NCBI GenBank assembly: GCA_030247885.1
Contig: JAPDRO010000002.1
Span: 434,001 to 498,000, forward strand
Direction: 5' to 3'
DNA length: 64,000 nt
Origin: Taxawa tesnikishii (nom. ined.)
Taxonomy: Eukaryota > Ascomycota > Dothideomycetes > Dothideales
Shown here: positions 26,894-38,301 of the stretch, piece after piece
Numbering within the stretch: position 1 is the first letter of the stretch
Layout: each line of letters opens with the position of its first letter
Made by a program: the position numbers and the translations under genes
Notes under the pieces: model-generated
The model's input: the letters and a program-made list of their open reading frames with translations, nothing else
What the model was told of the DNA's origin: nothing
Database searches by the model: none

Positions 26894-28036
26894 ATGCGCG
26901 ACGCCTTCCTCAATGGCTTGGACTCTTTCGACACCCTGCGCAGACGCTCCCTGCGACGCTTGAACACAAAGTTCATCTACGGGAAATACGTACGTCGCTC
27001 TGCCTCCTGGCATGCCGCTGCCTTTGCCCGTCACCACCACCACCTTCACCACCGACACCACCTCGGCTGACCTCTGCCACAGCCTCTCCTGCACATTCTC
27101 GTCTTCCTAGCCGAGCTCGTCATGGCAGGCATCCTTACGTCCAAATTCAACTCCTACTATGCACGGAGGCCGGGTATGTGCTATACATCTGTCCTCTCTT
27201 CGAGAAGTCAAGCTGACGGCCACTGCAGTTCTCACAACCATGATCACCAACGCCGTAAGCCCTCGTCCTTCTTCCCTCTCATCATTCATGTTCGCCTAAC
27301 ACAACACTCAGGTCCTCGGTGGCATCGCGGATACAGTAGCGCAAACCCTGACGTCCATCCGCGAACGAGCAGTGCGCAAGCCGGGTGGGCCTTCAAAAGA
27401 TGACTTCTTCGCCATCGAAATCCACGAGCTGGACCGCAAGCTGCCTCACTGGGGTGGTCCGGAAGAGTTGATACCCGATTCCAAGAAGCTGCCGCCACCG
27501 TTCGATTTTGAGCGCTTGATCAGGTTCATGTCGTACGGTTTCATCATGGCGCCTGTGCAACACCGTTGGTTTGGCTTCTTGAACAAGACGTTTCCCATTG
27601 GAGGAAAGAGTGGCGGGACGGCTGCAGCGTTCAAAAGGGTGGCTTTTGATCAGCTGCTGTTTGCGCCTATCGGTATGCGCATATCCATATGGGCAAAAGA
27701 TTCGAGAACAAATTGGTGGCTGACATTCTGGGATAGGTCTTTCTATCTTCTTCACTTACATGACGGTGGCAGAGGGCGGCGGCAGAAAGGCCGTGCAGAA
27801 GAAGTTCCAGGACGTCTATGTGCCTGCGCTCAAGGCGAACTACCTCGTCTGGCCAGCTGTGCAGATGATCAACTTCAGAGTCATGCCCATTCAGTTTCAG
27901 ATTGTGAGTCTCTGCCGAGTTCGTACATTGTTCCATGCCGGTGTCATACTGACTCCAGTCACAGCCTTTTGTATCCACCATTGGTATTGCCTGGACGGCA
28001 TACCTTTCTCTCACGAATTCGTCCGACGATGCGTGA
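26894..28036 (+). CDS. Mpv17/PMP22 family membrane protein
   Basis: Six exons: 26894-26989, 27083-27173, 27229-27254, 27312-27672, 27737-27903 and 27965-28036, for 270 residues. The third exon is only 26 nt. All five introns have GT donors and CAG/TAG acceptors, and phases agree. The protein starts with a basic amphipathic segment, then PLLHILVFLAELVMAGILTS, ITNAVLGGIADTVAQT, a central loop (SYGFIMAPVQHRWFGFL), QLLFAPIGLSIFFTYMTVAEG, and the diagnostic LVWPAVQMINFRVMPIQFQ near the C terminus. Family members sit in the peroxisomal or inner mitochondrial membrane and may form channels. The long insert between the second and third membrane segments is common in filamentous fungi. Which organelle applies here cannot be read from sequence. 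Confidence 0.88.
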
Positions 28037-28548
28037 GCACGATAACCTGAATATCTATGATGACGACCACAGACTCTCTTTTCTTCCTTAGCGCTCTTGT
28101 GGTTCGGGTTGGATGGCTTGCTTTTCCTCTTGGCTGCAATTGCTCTTGGCGTAGGGTTGGCGGCACCGGCACTGGCATCGCAAGGCGTCTGGCGTTTGTT
28201 CTGCCTCTGTGTATAGATTGTTTGACCTTTAAAGCTATTACGAACCTAGTTTCCTAATGGCGGTAGTTATAGCCAAACATTCCGTCCGTCCGTCCGTACT
28301 TTTTCCGCGGCTCAGATGTCACGCGTTGCTTATCGGGGATCTCCTGCGCATCTCGTTCTCGCTCTCAGGAAAAGGGTCGGACCGGCTTAAGAAGCCCCTC
28401 CAACTCCCAACACCCCCACTTCGTCACAACAATTGCTGCTCCCAATCCTTTCCCAGCTTAGAACACCATACTGCATACGTGTAGGTTCTCGAACTGCAGT
28501 TGGACATCAGAGCAACTGCAGACGTTTGACAACTGCGCAGAAAGGAAA
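28037..28548. promoter_or_regulatory. PGK1 promoter region
   Basis: About 510 bases between two plus-strand genes. A GTCC-type run near 28285 and C/T-rich tracts near 28390-28450 are seen; such pyrimidine tracts are usual upstream of strongly expressed glycolytic genes. No gene. Confidence 0.5.
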
Positions 28549-29965
28549 ATGTCTCTCTCCAACAAGCTCTCGATCGAGGATGTCGACCTAAAGGACAAGC
28601 GTGTCCTGATCCGGGTAAGATACGCACTCTCTCTCTGTTTCCAGACATATCTTTCGCGCAATGGTTATCTCGTCTGTTACCAACGTTGTACTAACTCTCG
28701 CAGGTGGACTTCAACGTCCCCCTCGACGCCGACAAGAAAATCACCAACAACCAGCGCATCGTGGGCGCTCTTCCCACGATCAAGTACGCTACCGAACACG
28801 GCGCCAAGGCAGTCATTCTCATGTCCCACCTTGGCCGTCCCGATGGCAAGACCAACCCCAAATACTCGCTCAAGCCGGTGGTGCCAGAATTGGAAAAGCT
28901 GCTGGGCAAGAAGGTGACCTTCACGGACGACTGTGTGGGTCCGGAGGTCGAGAAAGTGGTCAACAGCACCACAGACGGCGGAGTCGTGCTGCTGGAGAAC
29001 CTGCGGTTCCACGCTGAGGAGGAGGGATCTAGCAAGGATGCCGAGGGCAAGAAGGTCAAGGCCGACAAGGCCAAGGTTGAGGAGTTCAGGAAGGGATTGA
29101 CGGCTCTCGGTGATGTTTACATCAGTAAGTTTCTCTCATGATCTTGCTGTAGGGGAGCAAATGGGTTTCTACGGGGTTGCTAACGTGAGATCGCAACAGA
29201 CGACGCATTTGGTACCGCTCACCGTGCCCACAGCTCGATGGTCGGTGTTGACCTGCCCCAGAAGGCCTCTGGCTTCCTCGTGAAGAAGGAGCTCGAGTAC
29301 TTCGCCAAGGCTCTTGAGAGCCCCTCGCGCCCGTTCCTGGCCATCCTTGGTGGTTCCAAGGTCTCCGACAAGATCCAGCTGATCGACAACCTGCTGCCCA
29401 AGGTCAACAGCCTGATCATCACCGGTGGCATGGCCTTCACCTTCAAGAAGACCCTGGAGAACGTCAAGATCGGTAACAGTCTGTTCGACGAGGCTGGCAG
29501 CAAGACCGTCGGCGACATCATCGAGAAGGCCAAGAAGAACAACGTCAAGATTGTCCTGCCTGTCGACTACATCACGGCGGATAAGTTCGACAAAAACGCC
29601 AACACTGGCACCGCCACTGATGAGGAGGGTATTCCAGACGGCTGGATGGGTCTCGACTGCGGTGAGAAGTCCATTGAGCTCTACAGGAAGACCATCGACG
29701 AGGCCAAGACCATCCTCTGGAACGGCCCGCCAGGTGTGTTCGAGTTTGACAAGTTCGCCAACGGCACCAAGGCTACCATGGACGCGGCCGTGCAGGCGGC
29801 GCAGAACGGAAAGATTGTCATCATCGGGGTGGCGATACCGCAACTGTTGCGGCCAAGTACGGCGCTGAGGAGAAGCTTAGCCACGTTTCCACCGGTGGTG
29901 GTGCTAGTTTGGAATTGTTGGAGGGCAAGGAGTTGCCCGGTGTTGCTGCGCTGTCGAGTAAGTAG
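28549..29965 (+). CDS. PGK1: Phosphoglycerate kinase (one-base break in sequence)
   Basis: Glycolytic enzyme transferring phosphate from 1,3-bisphosphoglycerate to ADP. Exons 28549-28614, 28704-29124 and 29200-29965; introns GTAAGA...TCGCAG and GTAAGT...CAACAG. Motifs: [41 protein letters not shown], and [10 protein letters not shown] in the nucleotide-binding half. At 29826-29829 four G are present where five would give the universal [15 protein letters not shown]; the next frame then continues [24 protein letters not shown] to a stop at 29965. With that base the protein is 417 residues, the usual length. Because this enzyme is essential and the rest is perfect, a sequencing deletion is much more likely than a real mutation. 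Confidence 0.95.
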
Positions 29966-30486
29966 ATTGCCTCCTCGTGAAACGAGGATGACAATGGAGG
30001 ACTGTGGAAAAGACCTATGCACAGATGAGAAGAGCCTGACGCGCTTGGGAACGGAAGGTAGGAAGCAGACGAAAGCAAGTCTCTAGTCGATGATTTCGAA
30101 ACGCATGATGCAAGATACTTGGACTTTCTTTGCGAGACTCGAGGGTGTGTTCGTTGTGTAAACGGGCATCTCTGCGGCTAAGATTCATTGTTTCTGTGGC
30201 AGGACCATTCGCCTGGTGCTAGTTGCATATGCCAGCGAACGCCCTCCCGAACCCATGCGTGCTGTTAAACCTCCGTACCGGTGTGCATGTTTGTGCATAC
30301 CATTCCGTCATTCATCTAATCTCTTTATCGGTATGTGAAAGTGAAGACCAAGTCCGATCTCGCCGAAGCTGCTTCGAGAGCGATAATTGCCTCTGGGATC
30401 CTCAACCCAAAATGCGCACTGCCGGATTCTTTCCTTCCTTCCTGTTGTACGCGCAGAGTGGAGTTCTAGGAAAGGAGAATGTTTCC
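29966..30486. other. Convergent 3' region of PGK1 and SEM1
   Basis: About 520 bases between two stop codons facing each other. No gene or clear structure seen. Confidence 0.4.
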
Positions 30487-31068
30487 TCATCGCTTTTGGC
30501 CTTCCATCTTCTTCAGCTCCTCCCTGGAGGAGGGGAAAGAGGATTAGTTCGAGACTTCATATACGCGGAGGAAGGAGACGTACTTTAGCTGCGCGGAGAA
30601 CTCGTCGCTTGTGTCATCATCGTCCCAGCTCTCCTCCCACAAATGCGTGGTTCCCGTGCCCGAGGCGCCGACTTCTTCTTCTGTGGGCCAGTCTGTGGAA
30701 GCAACTCGTCAGCCTCCTGTTCCCATTCTTTATCCCTGGCCGTTCGGATGTCTCTGATTATGTCGTCTCGACACCCCTCGTGTCTACTTCCCTTCAACGT
30801 ATAACCGAGGGGGGGGGGGGGCAACACGTTGTTGGATTCATGTGTGTAGAGGGATGGCGGGAAAGGGTAAGGGCACGACGGGCGGGGGGTCGTAGGATAG
30901 GGTTTACATACCCTCTACAGGGAAGTCCTCGAATTCGTCATCCTCTTCGAGCGCGGCGGCGGGCTTTTGTGGCTGCAAAGGTTGCGAGCTGTCGGATGTG
31001 TCTGATACCACGGCCTTGGTAGTTTGGCCGGTGCTGGGGGCGGTGCTGCCGGGGCCTGCGCCTGACAT
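30487..31068 (-). CDS. SEM1: 26S proteasome subunit Sem1/Dss1
   Basis: Small acidic protein of the proteasome lid that also serves TREX-2 and Brca2-type complexes. Exons 30912-31068, 30584-30692 and 30487-30523 encode 100 residues. The two signature acidic-aromatic motifs are present: EDDEFEDFPVEDW across the first splice and EESWDDDDTSDEFSAQLK, followed by the C-terminal helix EELKKMEGQKR. The first intron (30693-30911, 219 nt) is about four times longer than most in this window and contains a run of 13 G on the plus strand (30809-30821). The second intron is 60 nt (GTACGT...CTCCAG). The N-terminal 35 residues are Ser/Thr/Gln-rich and poorly conserved. It diverges from IML2. Confidence 0.9.
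30809..30821 (+). repeat. Thirteen-G homopolymer in SEM1 intron 1
   Basis: A run of 13 G (C on the SEM1 coding strand) inside the first intron. Its true length is uncertain in a sequence that under-calls homopolymers. Confidence 0.8.
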
Positions 31069-31573
31069 GGCTCGTTTGGTTGACGGGAATTGGTGGAGCG
31101 TTGAGAGAGGAGATGAGGGTTCTGTCGGTAGAAGGCTGCGCGGTCGGGGATGATTGTTTGATGGCGTGTCGCGATGGTAGAGTGGTAGCTTACTACCTAC
31201 GAGCAAGCTGCATTGTAGGTATCGGAAGTTGAACGGCCCGACGTTCGCGGCGATGCCGAATGATGACGAGCAAGAGAAGCGTAACCCAAGCGATACGACT
31301 CGTCCAAAAGGAAAGAAAAGTTCCTGAAGGAACGCAGGTGCAGGTGCAGGTGCAGGTGCAGGTGCAGGTGTCTCTCTCTCTTTCTCGCTCTCGCTCTCGG
31401 CTATTCTGTCGTATCTTCCCTCTCTCCACCTACTGTCTCTTCGCATGCGTTTCCGTGACTCTTCATCTCCATACTGTAGCATCGTCCCGCGGTCTACCTA
31501 ATAGGCTTACACTGCCACTACCTATCAACATATCAACCCATCAACTACTGTTCTCTTTTCTGAACAGGACAGC
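31069..31573. promoter_or_regulatory. Divergent promoter of SEM1 and IML2 with a GCAGGT repeat
   Basis: 505 bases. Six perfect copies of GCAGGT occupy 31334-31369, followed by TC runs. No gene is seen. The repeat translates into artefactual open frames on both strands. Confidence 0.6.
31334..31369 (+). repeat. (GCAGGT)6 hexamer tandem repeat
   Basis: Six exact copies within the SEM1/IML2 intergenic region. Confidence 0.9.
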
Positions 31574-34035
31574 ATGAAGAGGGTTGGTGGTTGGCTCAAC
31601 GTCAAGCAGCATAATGCTTCTACTCAATCACTAAGCTCTTTGGATGAGCCGCAAGCTCGTATGCCCCATCAGTAGCCCAACACCACGCTGAGAGCATCAG
31701 GCTGACTTGTCCAAGTCCAGGATGCAATGGCAGCTGCTGCCCACATCTTGAATGATGGTATGATCACTACAGACGTCTGATTCTATACACGCGATACTTA
31801 TGTGGTTTGGAGATGTCGACACCGCCGAGGCCTTACTCAGCCAAGGCAACTCACCCTATCACAAGGTACGCAGTCTCACAACCACCATTGCGTCCTGCCC
31901 AGGCTAATGTGTGCACTCAAGTAGTTGGGCAAAGGAATGACAGCATTTCTTCGCGCCACTCTAGGTTTTGAGCAAGACATCATGCGGGATGCAGCCGAAC
32001 GCCTTGCCGATGCGGAAACTGCAGCTTCCAAACACCAACAGGCCGCTCAAAGGGATGCCAGAGCCTTTCGCTCACAGATATATCCACCAGGAAGCGAGTA
32101 TGCTCTTTGTTACGCAGAATCTCAGCTCATGAGCGCTGTCATCGCCGTGCTGAACGAGAGTTTGACCGAGAGTATAAAGGGATTCTACAGGCTGAGGAAG
32201 GCTTACGCCACGCTTCAGGAAATCGCTGATGCAGAGAAGCGGTATTTGAAAAGCAAGACTTCATCCAGTCTTCCGAGTTCTTCCAGGCCATCCACGGACT
32301 CGGTGAGATCCGCACGTTCAGCAACGAAACCGATGCCGACTTCCTCTGCCTCGCGCTTAAATCAGGAGACCTTTTCGGCGCATTCGGATCCCACGAAATC
32401 CGAACTGGACGATGACGATGACGACTTTGACTTCGTGGATGCTGAAGAGGGGCATGACGACTTGCCCACGCCTGTGCATTACCAGGGTCATCTTGAGCCA
32501 ACCAATCCGATGGATATGTCCGAGAAGATGAAGGAGTTGTCTCTCGAATCCAGGGATCGCGGTATGGAACCACAGCCACCGTCATATAATCCAGCTACAC
32601 GAAACCACGATCCACTCGAGGATGAACCTGACCTGGCTGATTACACTAACCATCCCATTGATCTTTTCATCATGTCGGGTAGCAATCTCTGCTTCGGCAT
32701 CCTGCAGCTCCTGCTCTCCCTAATTCCTCCAGCATTCTCTAAATTGCTGAACATTGTTGGGTTCAGAGGTGATCGCGCCGCTGGTATAGCAATGCTCTGG
32801 CGCGCAACCCGCTACCACAACATTCAGGGTGCAATGGCCGGCCTTGTCACTCTTGGCTATTACAACGTCATGGTCGGCACTTGCGACATCATCACCAGTA
32901 ATGCTCATCCGAGAGACCGGTGCCGCGCTTTACTGAGCAACATGCGGGAGAGCTACCCTAAGAGTCGACTGTGGTTGCTCGAAGAGGCGAGAATGTACGC
33001 CGGTGACAAGCAGCTGGAGAAAGCTGTGGAGATTACTGGTGGCGGAGAGGAGAGCCCACTGAAGCAGGTCGAGGCATTGCGGTGGTTTGAGCATTCGCTC
33101 AACTGTATGTACTTGCACCGTTACGAAGAATGCGCAAGCGGATTCATGAAGGTTTGTTGTGGGCCCCTCCCACCTGTGCTCTTGTAATCTGACGATGCAA
33201 ACCCTAGTGCGTCGACCTCAACAACTGGTCACATGGCCTCTATTACTATATAGCAGGCGCCTGCCATGTGGAGCTATACCGCCTCTACAAGGTCTCCGAT
33301 CCCTCACGCGCCCGCAAACATGCCGTTAAGGCCACAGATCTCCTTCACGGCGTCATGTCTCGCGCGGGCAAGAAACGCTTCATGGCACGCCAACTTCCCT
33401 TCGACACCTTCGTGACACGCAAAATCAGCAAATGGACTAGCCGGGCCGAAGCATGGGGTGTGGATTTCATTGACGCGATCGGCATCTCTCCGATTGAGGA
33501 GATGATATACTTCTGGAACGGGTACAAGCGCATGCGTGCCGAGCACCTGGAGCACAGTCTGCAAGCGCTGAAATGGAGCGAGAACGAGAGTAGCAACTCG
33601 ACCTGGGGAAGAGAAGGTCTGGACGAGAAAGCAATCTTGTGGACGTTGAGGGCTGCGTGCCTGAACCGACTGGGACTAACGAAGGAGGCGAAGGAGAGGT
33701 TGATGGGGAGGTTCTGAATCACGATTGGAGTGAGTTCAAGGGGCACAACAGGGATAACTGGACCCTGCCAGTTGCGCACTACGAGATGGCCATCAGTCTG
33801 TGGGTCGAGTGTGGAGGCGAAAGGGGAGATATGACACAGTTAAGGGAGTGTTCGGAGTGGTTGGAAAAGGTGGCTAAGTGGGAGGCGTTCGATTTGGATG
33901 CCAGGTGAGTGCTTCTCCATAGCTGCCGCGGCATGCTCCGGGCGCGCAATTTTGCTCACTGCGCGAAACAGGGTTGGCCTTAGGGTTACGACTGGAAGGG
34001 ATACACTGAAGAAGTGCGGCGTGGTGGCGGCATAG
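31574..34035 (+). CDS. IML2: Iml2 (TTC39-like) inclusion body clearance protein (one-base break in sequence)
   Basis: Fungal Iml2 links lipid droplets and mitochondrial outer membrane to clearance of protein inclusions. Six exons: 31574-31658, 31716-31757, 31813-31865, 31925-33151, 33208-33904 and 33972-34035, about 722 residues. Recognisable stretches are LQDAMAAAAHILNDDVDTAEA across two joints, HKLGKGMTAFLRATLGFEQDI, SGSNLCFGILQLLLSLIPPAF, NIQGAMAGLVTLGYYN and TPR-like repeats up to LPVAHYEMAISLW. A low-complexity acidic insert (near DDDDDDFDFVDAEEG) separates the halves. In the run at 33705-33708 four G are present; five would join KERLMG to EVLNHDWSEFKGHN. The first two introns need unusual acceptors (CCAAG and TGGAG); the others are canonical. 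Phases agree throughout with the one base added. Confidence 0.88.
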
Positions 34036-36181
34036 CATGAAAGCTGCCTCAACCATGAGATATCATGGTGTCTTCATCAAAACCCCTTGCATCCAGCATG
34101 TTCTTTTCACTTGCACCAGCGATGCCCGTCCCTCTTCTTGACTTGCTTCCTCTGGTCAATCATCCTGATGAGCTTCTCCATCCCGCAATCATTGCAGTAC
34201 CACATCACGTGTCCTTCGAAACATAACGTGCTCCAAAGCTGCATTCGCATATTCGCACCTTGTTCCCGTTGACCTCGACAAAAGGTGCGATTGGCCTTGT
34301 CTTGCCGACGCGGACAGCGACAGGCTGGCCAAAAGCGGACGGAAGATCAGAAGTTCGCAGTACATGTGGCGGTGCCGCTCAATGGGTGATCTCTGCATTC
34401 GCGGTGGGGAGAATCCTCTGAATACTCGTGTGTTCCGGAAGTAACCGGAAATCGGTCGGGGATAGAGATGGGAATCTGCAGGTGTTTGCGGACGAGCTTT
34501 GGAAATATATGAGATGCAGGGGCTTTGACTCCTTTCTTTTTTTACCCACTCCGTCACCACAGGTAGCGGTCCCAGCAGGATGGCCGCGCGACACCAACCG
34601 TTTTCCCGCATCTTGGCGATGCCGAAAACCGTCACAGGATAGTAGGGCGCTGGACCAGCGATCTAAAGTCGGGCCTCGATGTAAAGGCCGTTCTCCTTGT
34701 TGGTCGTGCCGAGAGAGATGAGATCCAGGTACCGGATCGAGTCCGCGATAGTGCAGCGAACCTCGTAGAGGGCGAGGACGGTACCAAGGGAAGGCATTGC
34801 CGAAACTGAACGACTGCGACTTGGGTGGATATGAGTCGTTTCTTCATCTTAGTGTAAGTTCTTGAGAGCGTGATCTTACCTGAAGGCAGAAGGTCCAGGA
34901 TGTGTTCTTAATCAGCAAGAAGCAGAGAGGAAAGTAGGGAAGTGTTCTGGACGAAACAAACTGAATCGAGAGCTTCAAGGCGGATGGTGAAGGCCGAGGG
35001 AAACTTGCAGAGAACGTAGGAACAGCTTGGCCCGCGAGCAGAAGGATGAGAGGACCAGATAGATGTAAAGAGAGGATGTCCGTGGATGCAGTGGCGTATC
35101 ATGGAGAGAACAACAGTAAGGAAGGAAGAAAGAAGGAAGGAAAGGAAGAAAGAAAGATGTATATGTAAAAACAGCGACCACAGCAACCTTGACAACAAGC
35201 AGTTGCCTATTGAATGAGAAAAGTCAGTGGCTGGCGCGCTACCGCATCTTGCGATGGGTGATGTCAATCAATTTAACTCCGAGGTGAAGAGCAAGTGAGG
35301 CGTATGAGCAGTAAAAGTCCAGGTCGTACGGGCCACTGCCGAGAGAAAACTGCAGCGGAGGAGCGGAGGTGATGAGGACGCACACGCAATGTTGTTATTC
35401 CAATCGCTCGAGCTAAGCTATTACCTTCCTCCTAACGTATGCTGTTCTTTGCTTCGTCAACGCAGCCGAATCCGAAATGAGACAAAAACTCGCAAAAACC
35501 GACTCAAGGAAATGCAACTGGGGGTATTCAGAGACACGTCAGCCATCGTTAACAACATGAAATGAGCAAAAGCAGCCCATCCCGCAACCGCCGATCGATG
35601 AAATTTCGTTCCGCCCGCAACACTGTCCTCCCGTTGTTCAAGTATGCAGAAGAGGAGAAAGAAAAAGGCAAGAGCAGGATGCTGTATGAAAGTCGATACC
35701 AGCCGGATGATATACCAGAAGAGGTGGGGATGAGCCTTTCGTGTTTCGTCGAATGCAGAGATGTGTAAAGCGAAATGAGAAGTACCGTACAGGGCGTATT
35801 CCAGTACTTGACAAGAAAACGATAGAGAGTAGAAGCCATCCGGAAATGCAAGCAGGTTTATGCCATTGACCCCACTGTGAAAAACATACGAAAACCTCGG
35901 TGGTTGTAATGACAGCCTAAATGGAAGGCAGGCTGATGATGTCGCAGTTTCTCTTCTTTTGAATGATTATGAAAACCGTTGCCGGTGATATGAAGTCTGT
36001 GTGTCCTCAGAGGTAATCGATTGGAATTCTTTAACTCTTTTTGCGGCGATCGATTCGAAGACATGCCATTCTGACATCGACGTCGGCTTGCAGGAGCAAT
36101 CTCTTGCATGACTGAAGCAAGCTGAACATATCCAACGAGTCTGCGGAGACGAGCACATCAGTTTAGCAACCAGACATTCCA
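34036..36181. other. Convergent spacer between IML2 and RSC7
   Basis: 2.1 kb between facing stop codons, long for this region. One small open frame with coding-like codon use is listed separately (34663-34797). An A/G-rich tract lies at about 35100-35165. Nothing else is supportable. Confidence 0.4.
34663..34797 (-). CDS. Possible 44-residue small protein, unknown
   Basis: Starts ATGCCTTCCC and uses C-ending codons in the manner of the surrounding genes (for example LGTVLALYEVRC and TTNKENGLYIEA). Just upstream on the same strand a GTAAGA donor and a TTCAG acceptor (about 34805-34888) could bound an intron in the leader. No family is recognised. The frame may continue after another break: a second stretch (YYPVTVFGIAKMRENGWC) with similar codon use lies just downstream in another frame. 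Could equally be chance. Confidence 0.25.
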   Translation of the reverse strand: MPSLGTVLALYEVRCTIADSIRYLDLISLGTTNKENGLYIEARL

Positions 36182-38301
36182 CTAGAATCGCTGTTGCCAG
36201 TCTTGAGACATGCTACTTGGTGGTGCCCAGCCAGGCATTCCACCCTGCTGATTAGGGTTGGACTGACCCATGCCGAAGTGCTGCGGATTCGGGCTAGGCT
36301 GATACATATTGCGGTTCAGGTTCGCCAATGTCGGGTTGTTCATGGTAGCCATTGGATTCATGCCGCCAAAGCCCATCCCTCCTAGCTGAGATGGCGGGTG
36401 CATAGATGGTTGCTGATGCTGAGGCTGAGGCGTATGCTGCTGAGCGTATTGCGACATGTGGTGAATTTGACTCATAGGAGATGGCTGTGGTTGAGGTGGT
36501 GGAAACATTTGACCGCCCGGAAACCCGTACGAAGGTGTCTGTTGGCGACCGGACATGGACGCCATGCTCATGGCAGGCGAGCCTTGGTGCATCTGAGGCC
36601 CCGGAAGCTGTTGGTGCATGGACCGTATGGGAGATTGCATAGGGTTCTGTTGATGAGGTGGGTGTGGTGGAAAGGTTTGCGGTCCTATCAGATGTTGTTG
36701 ACTCTGCGTGTGCGCCATCAGATTCTGGTTCAGGCTGGCCATGTTCGTAGTTTGCTGTGGCGAATGCAGGTTCTGAGGCGCCACGGTACCAGACTCGGCC
36801 TCTGCTGCTGTGGGCGGCGGCGTGGGAGGCTCATGAGGCCGCTTCCAGTAGTCTTCATAGTACTTTGCGCGAACAGCGCGCTGTTGCGTGAGCCCCTTGT
36901 TGAATTCATTTGCCTGCGTAGCCTGACCAATAATTTCGGCAGGATTGCTCGGCTGAGACCTGTCTTGGTATGGGGGTCCGGATATCTCTTGCCTGGGTCG
37001 AGGGATGTTGCCGTAGTCGCGGTTGCGCATATCTTCTGTGGGCATGATCATTGGCAACGGAGCCAAAGTCACTGGATGCAGCCCGGGTGGTACAGGAGGT
37101 CCTTCGATACCGGGTTGGTTGGTGTAGATGATCTCACCGTGAGTTGGCAAAGCAGCAAGGGCGGCGTTTGCGTTGTTGCTCGCCTCAGCTGCAGCCGCTT
37201 CCCTTTGTTTCGCTGCACCTGGCCGCTTCTCTCCGGCCGCATCTTCTTCAGTAAACCCCTGCTTTCTGGCCTTTGACTCCCAGTAATCGTCTCGGACACG
37301 TCTTCCGTTCACGATAACTCTGCTACCGAACTGGCGGAACATCGATCTGGCCGTGACGATGGCGATTTGTCTAGATCGGTAAGAGTAGGGTAGAATTTCC
37401 TGGTGGATAAGGTTGTCCTTCTCCGCCTGACTCGCAATAATCTTGTAGAGCGACCTGTTCTTGTTGAAGAGCAAGTACGAGTCTCTATAGCCTAGAATTC
37501 TCGCGCATTCTGTGGCCAGCATGAATAGCTTGTCTCCTCTGTTTGGAACAGTGAACGTGCGTATGCGGTATTCTCTGCCATCCAGTGGGGCGCCAATCTG
37601 CGAGACCTTCTTTTCCCCCGCTTCGTCGACTTCGCGTGGAATATATTCATCGCCGTCTGGCCCCAATTGGTCGGTAGTATGGTCCCTAACTGTCGGCAAT
37701 GCTTTCACGGTCGCGCTTTTACTTCCTGAGCTCGGCGTGGTCCGTTGCGGAGAGGTCTGTGTGGGTGAGACCTGAGGTGCGACTTGGGTCTTGTTGACCT
37801 GCGGGGTCTGCACGGCGAGAGGAGGAGCCGATGGCATGTATTGTGTCGCCATTGCGGCGTTTTGGTTGGGTCTTGTTGGTTTTCCTCTTTTCCGTGGTTT
37901 CAAATCAGCTGAACAGCAGCTGTCGTCAGTCGCGTCTGAGCAGTTGGCGAAGGTGTGCAGCCACTTACCACCATTACCTTCCCCACCTGCGACGAAGCCC
38001 CCGTAGTCGTCCGGTGAGCGTTCGCGCTTCGTCCCGCGCGGGCTTTGTTGCGTGAGCAGATTGGGTGCGATGCTCGGTGCAGCAGCTGCAACACGACACG
38101 TTAGTATGCTAGGGTGTTTCGCGACACTGGGGAAAGTCGAAAGGCAAAAGCGCAGGTTAACGCGCCGGCAAAGCCAACAACAGATCAAAGCCCGACGTTG
38201 ACGCAAAGCTGACGGCACGTGCAGAAAGCGCAAGTATGGGGAACGACAAACATACCTGAAGCGTTCAGTGCAGCTGGGTTGATCGTGCCTGAGCCATCCA
38301 T
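36182..38301 (-). CDS. RSC7: Chromatin remodelling complex subunit Rsc7/Swp82 (Npl6)
   Basis: Subunit of RSC or SWI/SNF remodellers. Exons 38256-38301, 37969-38085 and 36182-37908 give 629 residues. Introns are GTATGT...TTGCAG and GTAAGT...GTTCAG; the second (60 nt) is a multiple of three, so the frame reads through it, but its signals are ideal. The conserved core runs from EYIPREVDEAGEKKVS through GREYRIRTFTVPNRGDKLFM, ARILGYRDSYLLFNKNRSLY and SYRSRQIAIVTARSMFRQFG to DDYWESKARKQGFTEED. After it come an Ala-rich helix and a long Gln/Pro/Met-rich tail, usual in filamentous fungi. The N terminus has a basic patch (RKRGKPTRP) that may be a nuclear signal. Confidence 0.92.

Noticed and set aside
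29826-29829. Programmed frameshifting as the cause of the frame breaks
   Set aside because: Sites have no common slippery heptamer or downstream structure, and PGK1 is not known to use frameshifting in any organism; one missing base explains each case.
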